Source: Eonycteris spelaea
Taxonomy: Eukaryota; Chordata; Mammalia; Chiroptera; Pteropodidae
DNA length: 64,000 nucleotides
Direction: 5' to 3'
Assembly (NCBI GenBank): GCA_003508835.1
Contig: PUFA01000034.1
Span: forward strand, 7,342,501-7,406,500
Shown here: positions 35,640 through 48,806 of the stretch, in pieces
Position numbering within the stretch: position 1 is the first letter of the stretch
Layout: each line of letters opens with the position of its first letter
Translations under genes and position numbers: made by a program
The notes under the pieces: generated by a model
Told to the model about the DNA's origin: nothing
What the model saw: the letters and a program-made list of their open reading frames with translations, nothing else
Databases searched by the model: none

Positions 35640-36960
35640 TCAGGATTTCAATATCTACCACTAAGTAATAGAATAAATAGACGAAAAATAAGGATATAGT
35701 AGAATTAAATAACATTATCAATAACTTGATCTAATTGACATATGAAACTCTACAATTAAATAAATATGTTATTTTCAAGAGTAAGTGGTACATTTACCAA
35801 AATGGACCATAATCTGAACCATAAAGTAAATAAAAAATTTTTAATAGGGTTGAAATCATGCAAAATATATTGTATGACCACAAGAAAATTTAAAGTCCAA
35901 ATTAATTTTATAAAAAATATGCAGAAATCAAATGACGTAGTTCTTATGAATTCAAAATATGTGGAAACTAAATAACATATTCCTCATGAGCTCAAGGATC
36001 AAAAAAAAATAAAAGTAGAAATTAGAAATTATTTTGAATTGAAAATAAAATTAAAAAATATATCAACATAGCTCCAAATGCATATATAAGAACAATCTCA
36101 AATAAAGAACTCAGTTTTCAGTTAGAAAGAAGACACTAGAAAAAGAAGAGCAAATAAAACTCAGAATAAGGAGAATAACTAAAACAATAAAAAAGTAGAA
36201 AACAGAAAAATCACTGAAACCAAAGTATTTTGTTGAAAAGACCAATAAAAATGATAAATTTTTGGCCTGATTATACAGGAAAAAAGGAATAACACAAATT
36301 AACTATATCACAAATGAGAGATGATATTATAGCTTCTATACATATTACAGGATAAAGGAATATTATGGACAAGTTTAAAACACTAATTTCAACAACTTGA
36401 AAGAAATGAGCATATTACTTGAAAGACACAAACTAACAGATCTCACCTAAAAATTAGATGCCCTGAATAGCCCTTTGTCTACAAAATAATACTAATAGTA
36501 ATTGTACTTAAAATTCTAAATTCTTCCCACAAAGAAACATTTAAGCTACCTGTTTTTAACTGAATTATATTAAGTATTTACAAAATAAATTATACGAACT
36601 CAACAGAAAACTTTCCAGAACATTAAGAAAAGAAATGCTTCCCAATTTATGTAATGAGACGAGAATTATGATACTGAAACAAGACAAAAAAGTCATGTGA
36701 AGAAACCCACAGCTACAAATCTTTCATGTACACTAATGCAAGAATCTCAACAAAAGTTAAATAAATTAAATTAAAAAATATGTTTACAAGAATTATTAAC
36801 TCTGACCTTGTTTAATTCTAGAAATGAAAAGTTGGCTTAACTTTCCAAAATCAATCAACGTAATTTATTATATAAATAATAAAAAAGGAAAAAATATTAG
36901 ACTATTTCAAAATATGCAGAAAAACATTTTACAGTTTTCAACACCTCTCAACAAATGGGA
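35640..36960 (+). mobile_element. LINE-1 ORF2 fragment (endonuclease end to RT start)
   Basis: 'aaaatggaccataatctgaa' with the following 'ccataaagtaaat' marks the end of the endonuclease region. 'agaaaaagaagagcaaataa', 'aaaccaaagtattttgttga', 'tgaaagacacaaactaacag', 'caagaatctcaacaaaagtt' and 'ccaaaatcaatcaacgtaat' continue into the reverse transcriptase. All frames are broken; the longest surviving frame is 69 codons at 35766-35975. It lacks both L1 ends. Confidence 0.85.
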
Positions 36961-37850
36961 TAGGCATAACAGTTCTAGTTAATACACATGAGGAGAATTC
37001 CGGGAGCATCCAAAAAAATTTCCCCACTGACCGAATATGAAAAACAAACAATGAATCGATAAAGGTAATAGCTCCATATTTGATATTAAAATGTTACCAC
37101 AGGAATGTGAAATTGGACTGCTCATAGGGATGAGAATTGTACCTGTGCTAAAGATGGCGAAGCAGAAACACCGAAATAACTAGATTTCAGGGGAAATCAT
37201 CAAAGTACTGAATTAATCTACTCAAAGTTTCCTTCCTCCACTGCCATTATTAAAAGAGAAAATAATTTTGATATTAAGGAGCTGCCTTGGGGTTTTTAAA
37301 CACATTAAATATAAATATCAAACGCCACTATCAAAAAGACTAATCCAATTTGAAAACTCTCTTATTACTAAACATCGGCTTTGACTGAAGTTTTACATTA
37401 TATTTGGCATCATTGTAATGCTTTCTCAAACAGGTCTTCTTACAAGGAAGCAGTCGTACCTCAGCTTTGTGATGCATTAACATATACCCAAGTGTATATT
37501 CTTCACAGATTAGACGAGAAAGAAGAAACACACAATAACCAATTATATGATGGCATATTTCTTGGCTCCTTTTTTTTCTTCTTTTCTCCCATTAAGGACT
37601 TTTCTCCTCATATACATATAAAGGTACATAACTTCTCTTTTTGTAGCTGTGGTCTGGTATTGGGGTACAAGTACGGGGTTGGATAGATCCATGGTGTCCT
37701 CATAGAACTGAAATTTTATCTAAACAAGCTCTTTTCTTGAAGATGGTTTTTAAGGTGATTTATTTGTTTGCCCTGGCTTCATCTCTGGCCTGATGGGATC
37801 TCTTTTGTCATCTATCAGCCTTAGCCAATGTTTTTCTTAGCCCTAATATG

Positions 37851-37851
<1 letters not shown>
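36961..37851. other. Unassigned sequence
   Basis: No repeat or gene is recognised. The 101-codon frame at 37381-37686 contains a long Phe run from a T-tract and shows no other feature. Confidence 0.4.

Positions 37852-37888
<37 letters not shown>
37852..37888 (+). repeat. (TG)n microsatellite
   Basis: About eighteen uninterrupted TG units. Confidence 0.97.
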
Positions 37889-37890
<2 letters not shown>

Positions 37891-39649
37891 ATGCTTATCT
37901 AAGGTTGGGAAGCAGGAAGATGTTTTTCTTTATTCCTTGTCATTTTCTATTCAACTCTACCTGATCCCTAGTGAAAAAGAAACATATTATGTGATCCAAA
38001 TGCAGATCTGTGGAATTACTTGAGATTTACAAATAAGCAGATCATATGATGCAAAAGAAATCAAAGATCTCAAAACTCATAGAAAGCCAATGGCCTATTC
38101 AATTATGATGACTGAAGGTGGCTCATAGGAGGTGGGTGAAATTTCATCATTGAAGCTATTGTAAGTTCAATGTGTCAATTTTTAAAGCTCACCCCAAATT
38201 AATGGAAATTTTGTAAACATGCTTGTTAGCGATTTCTAATGTATTAAAAATGAGCAGTCGGGAGAAAAATCATTTGGAGAGGAATCTAATAATTGTCAGC
38301 AGGGACAATTAAAACTCACTTGTGACATTCCCCATAATGACTGCCCCATCATGCTTCCTGATAGATTAGTTTGGTTTCAGCTATTATGTTAGCGACATGG
38401 AATAAGAGAGTATGAACTATTGATACAGAACCCCAGGAACTGAAAAATATAGATTAGTTTCTAGTAATGTGTAATCTCTGTTGTACTTTTTGCTAAGTAG
38501 ATTTACAGACAACCCAATTCAACAGCTTTCAAGACTGGCCATGGCATTGGGCGAATCATTGTGCGCAGGCTGTGCACATAGCAAGTCAATCAAATAGAGT
38601 TTTGTTTATTTTTTTTCTAAAATAACATCTGAAAATTTGGCTGAGATTAGACTTCTCATCAGCCTGGTTGGAGCAGTAGTTTTAGATGCTCTCCCCTTTG
38701 GCTACCTCAACTAAAACAAACCTTGAACTTCCTGGGAGTTTATATTTAGTTTGCAAAATACAACACCAAAATAAAAAATAATTGATGCCATAAGAAAAAA
38801 TAAAAATTACTTAGTAAAATAATAATTAAAATATCCTTAATGAAATGTAACTATTTGTCATCAACATCCTGAATCATTTTATCTGTTATCTCTTAGCTAT
38901 AATTACTTATAAAACAATTATCGGTAAGATATAGAAACAGAATTAATTAACCAGTATTGAAGTGATTTAAATCCATTGCATCTCTACTCATTGAGAATAA
39001 CTGGGAAGATGACTAAAATGTGAATAAAAGCTACATGCTGGGTAAAATGCGTTCTTAAGATGCCCAGGTGAAGCGTTCTTATTTGGCACCTTCAGAGAAG
39101 ATAAAACTCAGGTCAATTCTAGTTGGGATTTTCTCTGTGCAAAGTCTCCACACTCATGTACATCCTTTTTTTGTAGAATTCCTAAATTCCTAAATTGAAA
39201 TATAATTAGTCTCTCGCCCCCAACTATGTGCAAACATGACTGAATTACATGAAATAAAGGTGGACTAGACTGTCTCCAAATTCACCGATACGGTTGAAAA
39301 TCATGCAATGTATATACATTATTAAAAAGAGCACGACATTACATAAACAAAGCAGAGTCTCAACATACTTGTCTAGCTTCTTCTGGCCTTTACAAGTCCC
39401 ATATCCAGAGATAAGATCCAAGACTCATATTCTAAAAGGGATGTAGACATGCTTCTGAAAAGGTAGTTCTTAGAAAGTCTTACAGACAAATACCCACCAA
39501 AACACCTGCCTTAGAACACCCACCAAATTTCCCTGCCACAAGATCAAACCTCCTTGTAGTTAACCAATTTTGTCTGCCTCTCTAGCATCCATTCCTACTT
39601 TCCCCCCATAACTGCTTCCAGTTTCTAATGTTCTTTTCATGTTGTCTAA
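37889..39649. other. Repeat-poor sequence
   Basis: No interspersed repeat is recognised. The part at 38140-38420 has several TAAT/ATTA homeodomain-type cores and little simple sequence, which would suit a conserved non-coding element, but conservation cannot be judged from one sequence. Confidence 0.35.
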
Positions 39650-40215
39650 GGAGGGCTCCCTTAGCCCCAGGGTAGGATACAAAGCTGTGATCAGGAGGGC
39701 AATCATTAGTTTCTATCTCTGTAACAGCTAGACGCCCAATAGAAACAGATGGCACCCTCCAGTCAGGACAAAATGAGGAAGGCGTATTAATAAACACTAG
39801 TTACAAAGGGTGCATAGGGTATAAAGGAACCATAAGGGATAATGTGGAAATCCAAGTTTATTGGAGCTTCTACCGCCCATAGACACAAAGTATTTGAAGA
39901 GGAAGAATTAGCGGAAACCTGAAAGCAGAGAGAATTATATAGAGCAAGGACCTGTGGGCTTTTGGTGAAGCCCAAAATGACCTCGCAGGGGAAGCAAAGT
40001 GTAATTACTCTGACCCACTCTGCTCCGTGTCTGTGATTTCCTGCAGGGACACCCTGTTGGCTGAGCGCAAACTAACATGGATGCGATGGGAGCCTAGTGA
40101 TGTAATTGATACAGATTAGCCTCCTGCAGCTGAGAGAGGGGATCTAGAAAGAACACTAGAGATCTAGAGGAAATGAGAGGAGATCTAGAGAGCCAAGACA
40201 TGATATCCAATACAA
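39650..40215 (+). repeat. Ancient LTR-like interspersed repeat, family not named
   Basis: 'aaacagatggcaccctccag', 'aataaacactagttacaaag', 'ggctgagcgcaaactaacat', 'gggagcctagtgatgtaatt' and 'agattagcctcctgcagctg' run in the order of a mammal-wide repeat I have met in several placental genomes but cannot name. Minus-strand frames at 39582-40336 lie in it and are not genes. The strand given is only the direction in which I recall the consensus. Confidence 0.45.
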
Positions 40216-41894
40216 TCTTCCTAGCCACAGTGGTTGGAAAGGAGAGTAGGAATCTATGGCTCAACCAGACACTGTGATGTAGTGAGCACGAAACTGTGGG
40301 CCCAGCATGTGAACTCAGAGAATGAAGCCAGTCCACAGGAGGCCAAGCCCAGCAGTGGATCCAGAGGACGTTCTGTGAGTCTTAATCACATCACATCTAA
40401 GGACAGATCTTTCTACTTAAAATTGCTTTTTTATTCCTTAAGCCGATTTGAATGTTTGTTGTTGTTACTCTCAGCTGAAAATTTAATTTTTTAAAAAAAC
40501 CACAGGAGAAATAAATGTATAAAGGCCATAAGTAAGTAGGTGGCTACCATTTTGTAATACCTTACTTACAGCAATACAAAGTAATGCACTACAAAATAAA
40601 ACAAAAGAAATTTCTTGTCATTCAGACTTATTAGCTCACCTAAAGAAAAAATACAACTAGACTCATTTGACATCAAGCTTTTTTCCTTTAACATTGTGGC
40701 ATTCTGGCCCATAACCAATGTCTTCCTATGTAAGATCTGTACTTTTTCCTCTTATAAAAACCATTTGCAGGTTCATAGCATAATTTTAAAAAACTAATTC
40801 AAAGTGTGTAATTTTATTATATTTTACTCTTTCTAAAGTATTCTGCTTCTTCAGATATATTGAGCTTTAACAATATTTTTAAAAGCCACTTCTACTTCTT
40901 TTAAGTCTCTTAAAAATTAGATCTGTATTACTAATTATTTTGAAGTGGGAGATTTAAATATTTTAATAATGACCAATGATAAGCACTTAATTACATGTAT
41001 ATTCATAATAAAATATATTTATTGATTGGTGACTGATTTTCAGTGTTAAAAATTAAAGAAACTGCAACTTTTTACATCTCTGTATTTTATAAAGAAAAGA
41101 AACCTACAAATCTCTGTTCCCCAAAATTTTCAGTCTTACTTAATCTATATTTAATAAACATAATCCAGCCTTATGGTTCAAAGGAAGGATAAAGATCCCA
41201 CTGGGATTACCTTCATGCAGAGTTTTCTCTGAGCTCTAATTTACTTTCTTTGAAGTGGAACTTAATTCTATACATAAATAACTTTCATCCCTAACACAGA
41301 TATTAACAAAAAGCAATATACATCTTACTCATTCAAAGTAGCAAAGTTTTCCTTACCATTATTTATAAAAGCACAATAAAAGTACATTTTTCATAGATTT
41401 GGTTTCCAAAGATTCAAAATTATTCTACATTATAGTTTCTCATATGATATACATAAGCTAAGTAGATCTTCCAAATTTTGATGTTTGATTATATCTTATT
41501 TCTAGAAGCACAATGTCATTATAGAACTCATCAAAAATGTTCATGGCAACAGATACAAGTTTTCAAAATTCTATTTTTACATTAAAGCCTGAATCTTATC
41601 ACTAGCACTATGTTGTCAATTATTTTGCTTACAGAGAGAGTTTATTTTGTTTACTTCAGAGAAAATACCTACCAAATATTCAAGTCTGAATACACACACT
41701 TTGTCTGTTGGTCATTCTTTCAAGCAAAAGTGATGTTGCATGAAAAAATATCTAATTGGGCTGATGACTTAATTGCACAAGTGCTTTTCCTTGAGACAAA
41801 CATCATACTTTTGATGTGTAGCAGAAATACTTCATACCTATTTCCTATTTTGTCACACAAAACATTAAAAAGATTATAATTAATTAAGGGTGAA
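40216..41894. other. Unassigned AT-rich sequence
   Basis: No repeat or gene is recognised. The 89-codon frame at 41610-41879 has no motif and sits next to the AT minisatellite. Confidence 0.4.
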
Positions 41895-42355
41895 GATTTA
41901 GTTATATATATATTATAATTATATATTTTGCATTATTAAGCAAATATATTTATATAAATATAAATTTATTTATATATTTCTATAAATATATATTTCTATA
42001 TAAATATATATAAATATATTTATACTAAAATATATAAATATATTTATACTATAAATATATTTAAAAAATATATATTTATACTATAATATATATTTATAAA
42101 ATATATATTTATAGTATAAAATATATATTTATATTATATATTATATAATATATTTCTATATAAATATATATAAATATATTTATACTATAAATATATATAA
42201 ATATATTTATACTATAAATATATATTTATAAAAATATATATTTATACTATAAATAATATATTTATAAAAATATATATTTATATTATAAAAATATATATTT
42301 ATACTATAAATATATATTTATAAAAATATATATTTATAGAAATATAAATACATAT
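41895..42355. repeat. AT-only minisatellite with internal inverted symmetry
   Basis: About 460 bp almost without G or C, made of irregular units of 'aaatatatatttata' with 'ctata' spacers. A 37-bp block at 41991-42027 recurs exactly at 42151-42187, an offset of 160 bp, so part of the array grew by a larger duplication. Units occur in both orientations ('tatttatagtata' near 42108 against 'tatactataaata'), which favours hairpins or cruciforms. Confidence 0.92.
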
Positions 42356-43192
42356 TTTTGCTTTATTAAGGACATTCACAAATGAGACCACCTGTTTTCC
42401 TACCTTACTAGTATCTTGCTTTGTTCTAAGTTGCCAGAAGTTTTTCTCACCATTGAATTTGTACCACCTACAAATGTCAGCACTATGATAAAGGCAAATA
42501 ATATCTTACTATTATTATGAAAATGATGGTTTTTACTTCATGGATCTAGAAAAGTATCAAAGGCCCCAGGGCTTCACAGACCACCTTTTCAGAGCCATTA
42601 GTGTAGAAAATAATTTCATCTGTATTGTTAATTTGACAAGAATGACCTGAGCCTATTGAATTTATCTGAAGGGCAGTACATTATTTCATCTTAATTTTTG
42701 TTATTCTCCAATTAAAAATATATCCTAGATTTTAAGATACATTATCCATTTTAAACTCTATAAAATAGAGTTTATTGTAGTCTTCATTAGTTAGTACAAT
42801 GTAACATTGTGTGACATCCATACTTACTATAGGTATCATTTCTCTAAAAGTTGATTCCACCCTACTAGGAACTCTGTGATATAATTAAAATTAAACACAA
42901 CAGTTAATACAAAGTCATACCTGATTATTCAGAAGAAATTCTTGGAGCTGCCCAATGAAGCATCGTTTTAAAGCCGGCAGAGTGAATTGTGTGTAACTAA
43001 GACTATATTGGCTTAAGACTCATATATATGTGATTTTTCCATGGTAATGTAGAAATCATTGCATTTTGTTGCAAATAGCAAAATTAAACGTTTGCTTAAG
43101 AAATCTTTAGAATCAGTTACAATTAAATATGCTTTCTGAAGCTTCAAGGATAATAAGGATAATATCAGATATAATATAGCATAAAAATCAAA
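42356..43192. other. Unassigned sequence
   Basis: Nothing recognised between the minisatellite and the MIR. Confidence 0.4.
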
Positions 43193-43310
43193 GATGGAGC
43201 GAAGTGATCTGGGGTCAAACCCTGCTTATGAGAGTTAAGGCATCTGTGAAATAGAGAGAGGATTAATATTGATACGTATAAAGTTCTCAGAACAGTGCTT
43301 TAAATAAGTA
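43193..43310 (+). repeat. MIR, left part interrupted by Tigger
   Basis: 'ggcatctgtgaaatagagag', 'aggattaatattgatacgta' and 'gttctcagaacagtgcttta' follow MIR almost to its end. The final 'caataaatattt' of MIR appears at 43683, beyond the inserted transposons. Confidence 0.65.
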
Positions 43311-43414
43311 CAGTTGGCCCTCTAACAGACAGGGTTCAGAGGCATTGACCCCTGCATAGTCAAAAATTTGCATATAAATTTGCATAGTCAAAACTTTTTA
43401 CTCCCCCAAAACTT
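43311..43414. mobile_element. Outer Tigger MITE, left arm
   Basis: Starts at 'cagttggccctctaacagac' directly after a TA dinucleotide, then 'cattgacccctgcatagtca' and 'ttttactcccccaaaactt'. This is one terminal arm of a Tigger-group element; its partner arm lies at 43610-43682. Confidence 0.8.
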
Positions 43415-43609
43415 CAGTCGTCCCTTGGGTATTGGTTCCAGGACTCCTGCAGATACCAAAATCCATGGATGCTCAAGGTCTTTACATAAAATTACATCAA
43501 GTCAGCCCTCTGCATCTGCAGATTCCCAGTCAAGGATCAAATAATTGTTTCCAATCCATAGTTGGTTGAGTCTTCAGATGCGAAAACTGGGGATATGGAG
43601 AGCCAACTG
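43415..43609. mobile_element. Inner Tigger-group MITE (MER2-like)
   Basis: Starts 'cagtcgtcccttgggtattg' and ends 'ggagagccaactg', with 'aggactcctgcagataccaa', 'atccatggatgctcaaggtc' and 'ccatagttggttgagtcttc' between. It is a roughly 195-bp internally deleted Tigger element with both terminal inverted repeats, inserted inside another Tigger. No transposase remains. Confidence 0.85.
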
Positions 43610-43682
43610 TATATTAATTAAAAAAAAAATCCATACAAGAGGACTCATGCAGTTCAACCCCATGTTGTTCAAGGATCAACTG
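43610..43682. mobile_element. Outer Tigger MITE, right arm
   Basis: 'aatccatacaagaggactca', 'tgcagttcaaccccatgttg' and the terminus 'ttcaaggatcaactg' form the second inverted repeat of the outer element, resuming where the inner element ends. Confidence 0.85.
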
Positions 43683-43705
43683 CAATAAATATTTTTATTT
43701 CATTT
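43683..43705 (+). repeat. MIR 3' tip, right part
   Basis: 'caataaatatttttatttc' supplies the MIR terminus missing from 43193-43310. The first two bases are CA where the mariner TA target duplication is expected, one transition away. Confidence 0.45.
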
Positions 43706-46700
43706 GTCAGAAAAAATTGCAAAAGACTTTGAAATGGGCAAAAAAGAAAATATTAAGTTTCCTATCCAGTCCACCCCTTTGGATGACCACAGCCTCTCAC
43801 TGTCTTGGAGCTATTTTATAACTTTAGAAATCATAGACAACTAACAGTAATGCAAAAGATTTTTGTGAAGTGGAAAACAACCAACTGTTGTCCTATGAAT
43901 ATCGACTGATATTACGATTTTGCATAAATTTGTTTCAGCATTCCTGATTGTCTATGGATGTATGTATCCTTTGAAGTTTCCTTAGAGCAGGTCTTTCTGG
44001 TTCTCTCATTAATTAATGAATTATAAAATCTTTGATGAGCTTTCATTTTATATTTGTATGAGCATCATGATTAGCATTTTTAAAAATTATTTTTAATGCA
44101 TCATTATTGCAGAGAAATATGATGCTAACTAAAGGGAAAGCACATTATGAGGAGAATTAATGTAATTTTGGAATGATTCAGGACCAGGTGGCACAGTTTA
44201 TTGGAGAGAGCATTGGAACCCTCAAAGAGCATCATGTTAACCACACTGAGTTATTAAATAAAAGGCAATTGGGTTAGACTTTTCCCTGTGAAAAAAGGTA
44301 GAAAAGGGAATACAATATTTTTAAAGTTATTTTGTAATCAACAGTATTTAAATATTTTATTTAAGGCCTAGTTATCCAGAATATTTACTTAGATAGAATA
44401 TCTCATGTTTTGACAAAACAGAGTGTATAAAATGTGATCTGCAAAAATCTAAATGCTTTTCTTTCTTGCTCTGTCACTGTAAATTAAGTTGAGTCCCTGG
44501 GTGTTCTGTCCAAGGTTATAATTTTGGAACTGGAAGCAGTAAGTCGTCAATTGTTGCCATCCCACTCCTTTCCACAGGCGGCCTACAATCTCACTTAACT
44601 GCCGTATTGAATTTCTGATTCGTTATGTAATGGCATCTCGTTTTAGCATTTCAAAAAATGACATTTATTTCCTATACATTTTATAACTAAAGTTTTAAGA
44701 ATGTTTAAATATATCTGCTTTTAAGAGAGCCCTTTATTTTTTTCTTCTAATATGGCTCTATATTTAAAAACACTAACACAACAAAACCAGGGAGTTAGAG
44801 CTCAGTAATTTGGATGTCTTAATAATTTAGGTAGGAAGAGACTAAATTGGCATTTGCTTTTATGTATCTATTCATATCAGGAAAGGATTTAGTGTGAAAT
44901 AGTTCCAAAAATCTGTTTTTATTTATTAAAGAGAATAAAATATTTCAAGGGCTTTATGCATCCATTTCTACTTAGTTCTTGTGATAATAACAGATAATTG
45001 TTATTTAACAATTTAAGATACTTACTTTTAAGTTAAGACAGTCTGAGGTGCTGGTATACACAAAATATAGATCGATGGTTTTTTATAAAAATATTCTATA
45101 TTTCAAAGTAATCTTCCTGATACATAAGTAAAAATCTTGAGTGTTTCTTTGCACATACAGAATATGAAATGTTTTTACCCTAAAATATCCAAATGCCATT
45201 TAATTTGTGCAAATTTATTAAACACATCAAATTGCTTGTTTTATAGCAAAGACAATAACTGACTTTTTCCTGCCATTGTTTTAATCCAAGAAATGATCAA
45301 CTATGCAACCCTTGCCATTTGGAAAGTGAAGCCTTACACATCAACAGGGCAGAAGAGGTCTGCAAAGCAACATGGGAAGTTTCACTGATACATTTCTTTA
45401 GCTATCACAGAACAGGAAAGCTTTCATATGGATTTGTACCCTCATGCCAAGTTTCCGACATGCAATTATGTAAGTAGAAGTAAAACTAAAACCTTCTGGA
45501 AAACTCGTGTTTAACCAGCATAAAATTCAGTATTTCCCGAATGATCAGTAATTGCATGCAGTACTTCTGAAAAATAGATTAACTCCCTGCATTCTGGTGT
45601 GAGTGTTCTCAAATCATCTCTAATCTTGGGCCACTTGTCCTGGTCAAAAGACTCGATAGATGAATCAAACTCAACCACTCCTGCTTACTAACTGCCAATA
45701 AAAGAGAGCAGAGAGAGTCATACAGAGAATAAGGGAAAGAAATTCCTGTTTATGATGAGACACTAATGAGATAATGTGGACTTTTCATTGAATTATAAAA
45801 TCAGCCCCCCAACAAGAGCTTGCTTGATCACTCTCTAATCATAAATTATGCAAGCTTGCTGCCAGTGGAGCATTCTTAACCATGTGGGAAACACACACTG
45901 GCAACAGTGATCTATTTGGAGAAATACTGAACGAGACAGAAGGAGGGCTGCTCTAGGCAGCCTTGACACCAGAGGTCTCGAATCCAGGAACTGGGAATTA
46001 GAGTAAATGAGAGAAGCCTGTGCTACTTCAGACATTTCTTCATTCATTGCATCCTTTCTTTAACAATGTTTTAGGCACTGAATTTATTAAAATTTAATGA
46101 ACTTCAGTATTTTTTTTTAAGAGGAAGCACCATAATGCCCACCTCTTTAAAACATTTCAAGACTAGGGACAAGATAACCTTTTTTATGGTCCTACATGCG
46201 AATTACTTTCAGAATAACCTTGCATTATATTTATAACTCTTAAAATCTCCAAAGCATAATGCTGTTGTGAGAGACTCCTGCAGTCTTAGCAGGATGCCTG
46301 GTGCTTGGAGCAACAAGGTCATCAGAAGCGGGTGTGGGCTTGCACACAAGGACACATCTCAGGGAGGGCGCACATGCCTGACCTATTCTGGGACTTCTTG
46401 CTCTAGGGACAAGGATAAGAAAAGGAGAAGAAATAGCTGATAACACGGTGGTGGCCTTGAGGCTGAATGGGGAGTTGGCTGTAGTTTGTAATTACTAACC
46501 TGATAGTAACTAATAATAATAATAAAGCCAGCTTTGTGAGAGAGAGATAAAAAGCCATGGAGACAGGGGTGAGGATGCTAGCATTGCCTTTCATCCCCTC
46601 TCCCTTATCCATGTTAGTTAATGCATTTCCAGACTCCAACTCTTCTTCCAAACTGTCTCCGCAACAAATGCAACCCCAGTAAATACCATCTGAGGTTGTG

Positions 46701-48791
46701 ATGAGAATAAAATATGACAATTTGGCTAAATTCCATACACGTACATTTTAATTGTAATGTAATTTTATAAATTCAAATAGTAATGCTAATAATTGTAATC
46801 GATTCTGACATAAAGTTTACATTTTAATATAAATATATTCTTTATGATTCTGTTTAAAATATACAAGTATTTGATGAGTCAAATAAGAAGTATTGAGTTT
46901 TGATTATTCTAAACTATCAAGAAAGTTTTTATTAATTCCGTAGGTCCAGTTTCACCTGCTTTCACTCCAATTGCTAAAGCCATGGTAACAGGAAATGCAA
47001 GCAGTGATAACTAGATTGCTAAATGTGATGTAATTCTGGCATGCTGTCTTCTGACCTTTCACAGGTCAAGTCTGGAAAGCAGAAATCTCATTATGCACCA
47101 ACAAATGCTTTATTTATGACTGAAAAAGCCAAGATCTAAAGGGGGTGGATTCAAGTCAATTCTATTTGCTCGTGTGGACAGAAAAGATCTTTTTTCATTT
47201 GAATGACAAGGACATGTGATCCAGAAAAGCTGTACTATTTTCTTCTTGAAGAAAAGCGCACACCTTGCTCTATGAATTGTTTTGAAAATTTCTTTGTTGA
47301 TCAACTTATTAAAAGTCTGATCCAAATAGCAGTCTAAAAATGAGGCAATTAGCAAGCCTTTGTCCAAAAAAGAAAAAAGGATGCATTTGTTTATCAAGAG
47401 TCAATGAGTATAAAGTACCACTTATGGGATTCTGTTCCTCTGAAAATCTGTGGGGTGAGAATGGAGGTGGCCCCTTAAGCTTTGTGAATTGAGAGAAATA
47501 GATAATTCTTGTAGTGCTAATAAACGTGTCTGATTTATCTATCAACGGCCAGAGGACTAGCCGTGTTAAAATATCTTGAAGACCACATAAAAAAGACTGT
47601 AGATTTTCTTATAAAATAATTTCCTAAATAGTAATTCACTTATTCTTCTGTTGGAGGCATAAGTATTAATTTGACTTCAGTCTATTTTTAACTGTACTAT
47701 AAATATTTATTTATTTATATATGCATTTATTTATGCCCCTTTAAACAAAAACAAAAACCTGGGGGTGGGGAGAATTTACAGTGAACAATAAAGAGAATTA
47801 GCCTCAGTAGTAGGTGTTTTCTAAAATAAAAATTAAAAACACAAAGCATCAGATCATTAGAAGAGTCATTAACGATAATGGAAATCATGCAATTGGCCTT
47901 ATTTCTGACACTGAAAATAAGACAGAAAAATGTGCTCTAAGAGAATGATTCGAGAATAGTCTAAAAGTCAAAACTAGCTAATCAGCTATTTTTCCCTAGG
48001 TAGTAGAAGTAATAATACAATTTCTTTCCTGTCATAGTATCAGGAGAATAGAATAAATGTGTTTCAAGCATCACCTGAAAGAGGAAATAGGAACAATTTT
48101 AAAACATTCTCATTAAGTTTCAATGGTTTCATTGTCCTTCAGCAAAACACATTTCCTATGAGGGAACTAGATTTCACTGTTCTCTTGAATCTGGCTTGGG
48201 GACGGGGGTGTGAACGGCTTGAATAATTTCCTGCCAGCTCTATGCTATTTTCTTACTATTGCTTTTCAGGTTATTTCATAAAAGTAGACTTGGCTTCACC
48301 TAAAATTTAGAGTGTAGATATTATGTTTATGAATTGAACCACAATTACCAATGAAGAGTTGTGTTTTTTTTAAGAGAAATTCGTTAAAATTCTAGTATAA
48401 GAAAGGACTCTTTGTAATACAAATAAGGGACACTTGATTTATATACTTCAGACTTGATGAAAGAGAGACACCTGCCATAGATAACCGAAACTGATTAAGA
48501 ACCTCTGCAAAGAATGAGGGTGACAAGAGAAAAGGAGTATGGCCAAAGGAGCTATGAGGGCAGTATTTGAAGAAGAGTTTGCTGTAGACCCTCATCTCCT
48601 ACCCCAGCTCCTACTAAACCCTGGAATTTTACATATTTGCTCTAAGAGGGCACGCAGAACCCCCACAGAATCATTTTAACTCTCTGATTTGCAAATGGCA
48701 TCTCTTTAGGGTCCAGGCACAAACTTTTCTACCTGTTCCAAGGAAAATAAGATAAAGAAGAGATAGAAAAATGGTCCAAGGGAAAGAAAGT
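43706..48791. other. Long unassigned stretch
   Basis: Five kilobases with no recognised repeat apart from short AT runs (for example 47696-47735). Frames of 105 codons at 46403-46720 and 95 codons at 47110-47397 on the minus strand have no recognisable motif, no conserved partner frame and no strong start context. I see no gene. Confidence 0.4.
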
Positions 48792-48806
48792 AAAAAAAAA
48801 AAAAAA
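48792..48806 (+). repeat. Poly(A) tract
   Basis: Fifteen A residues. The sequence before it matches no retroposon known to me. Confidence 0.6.
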
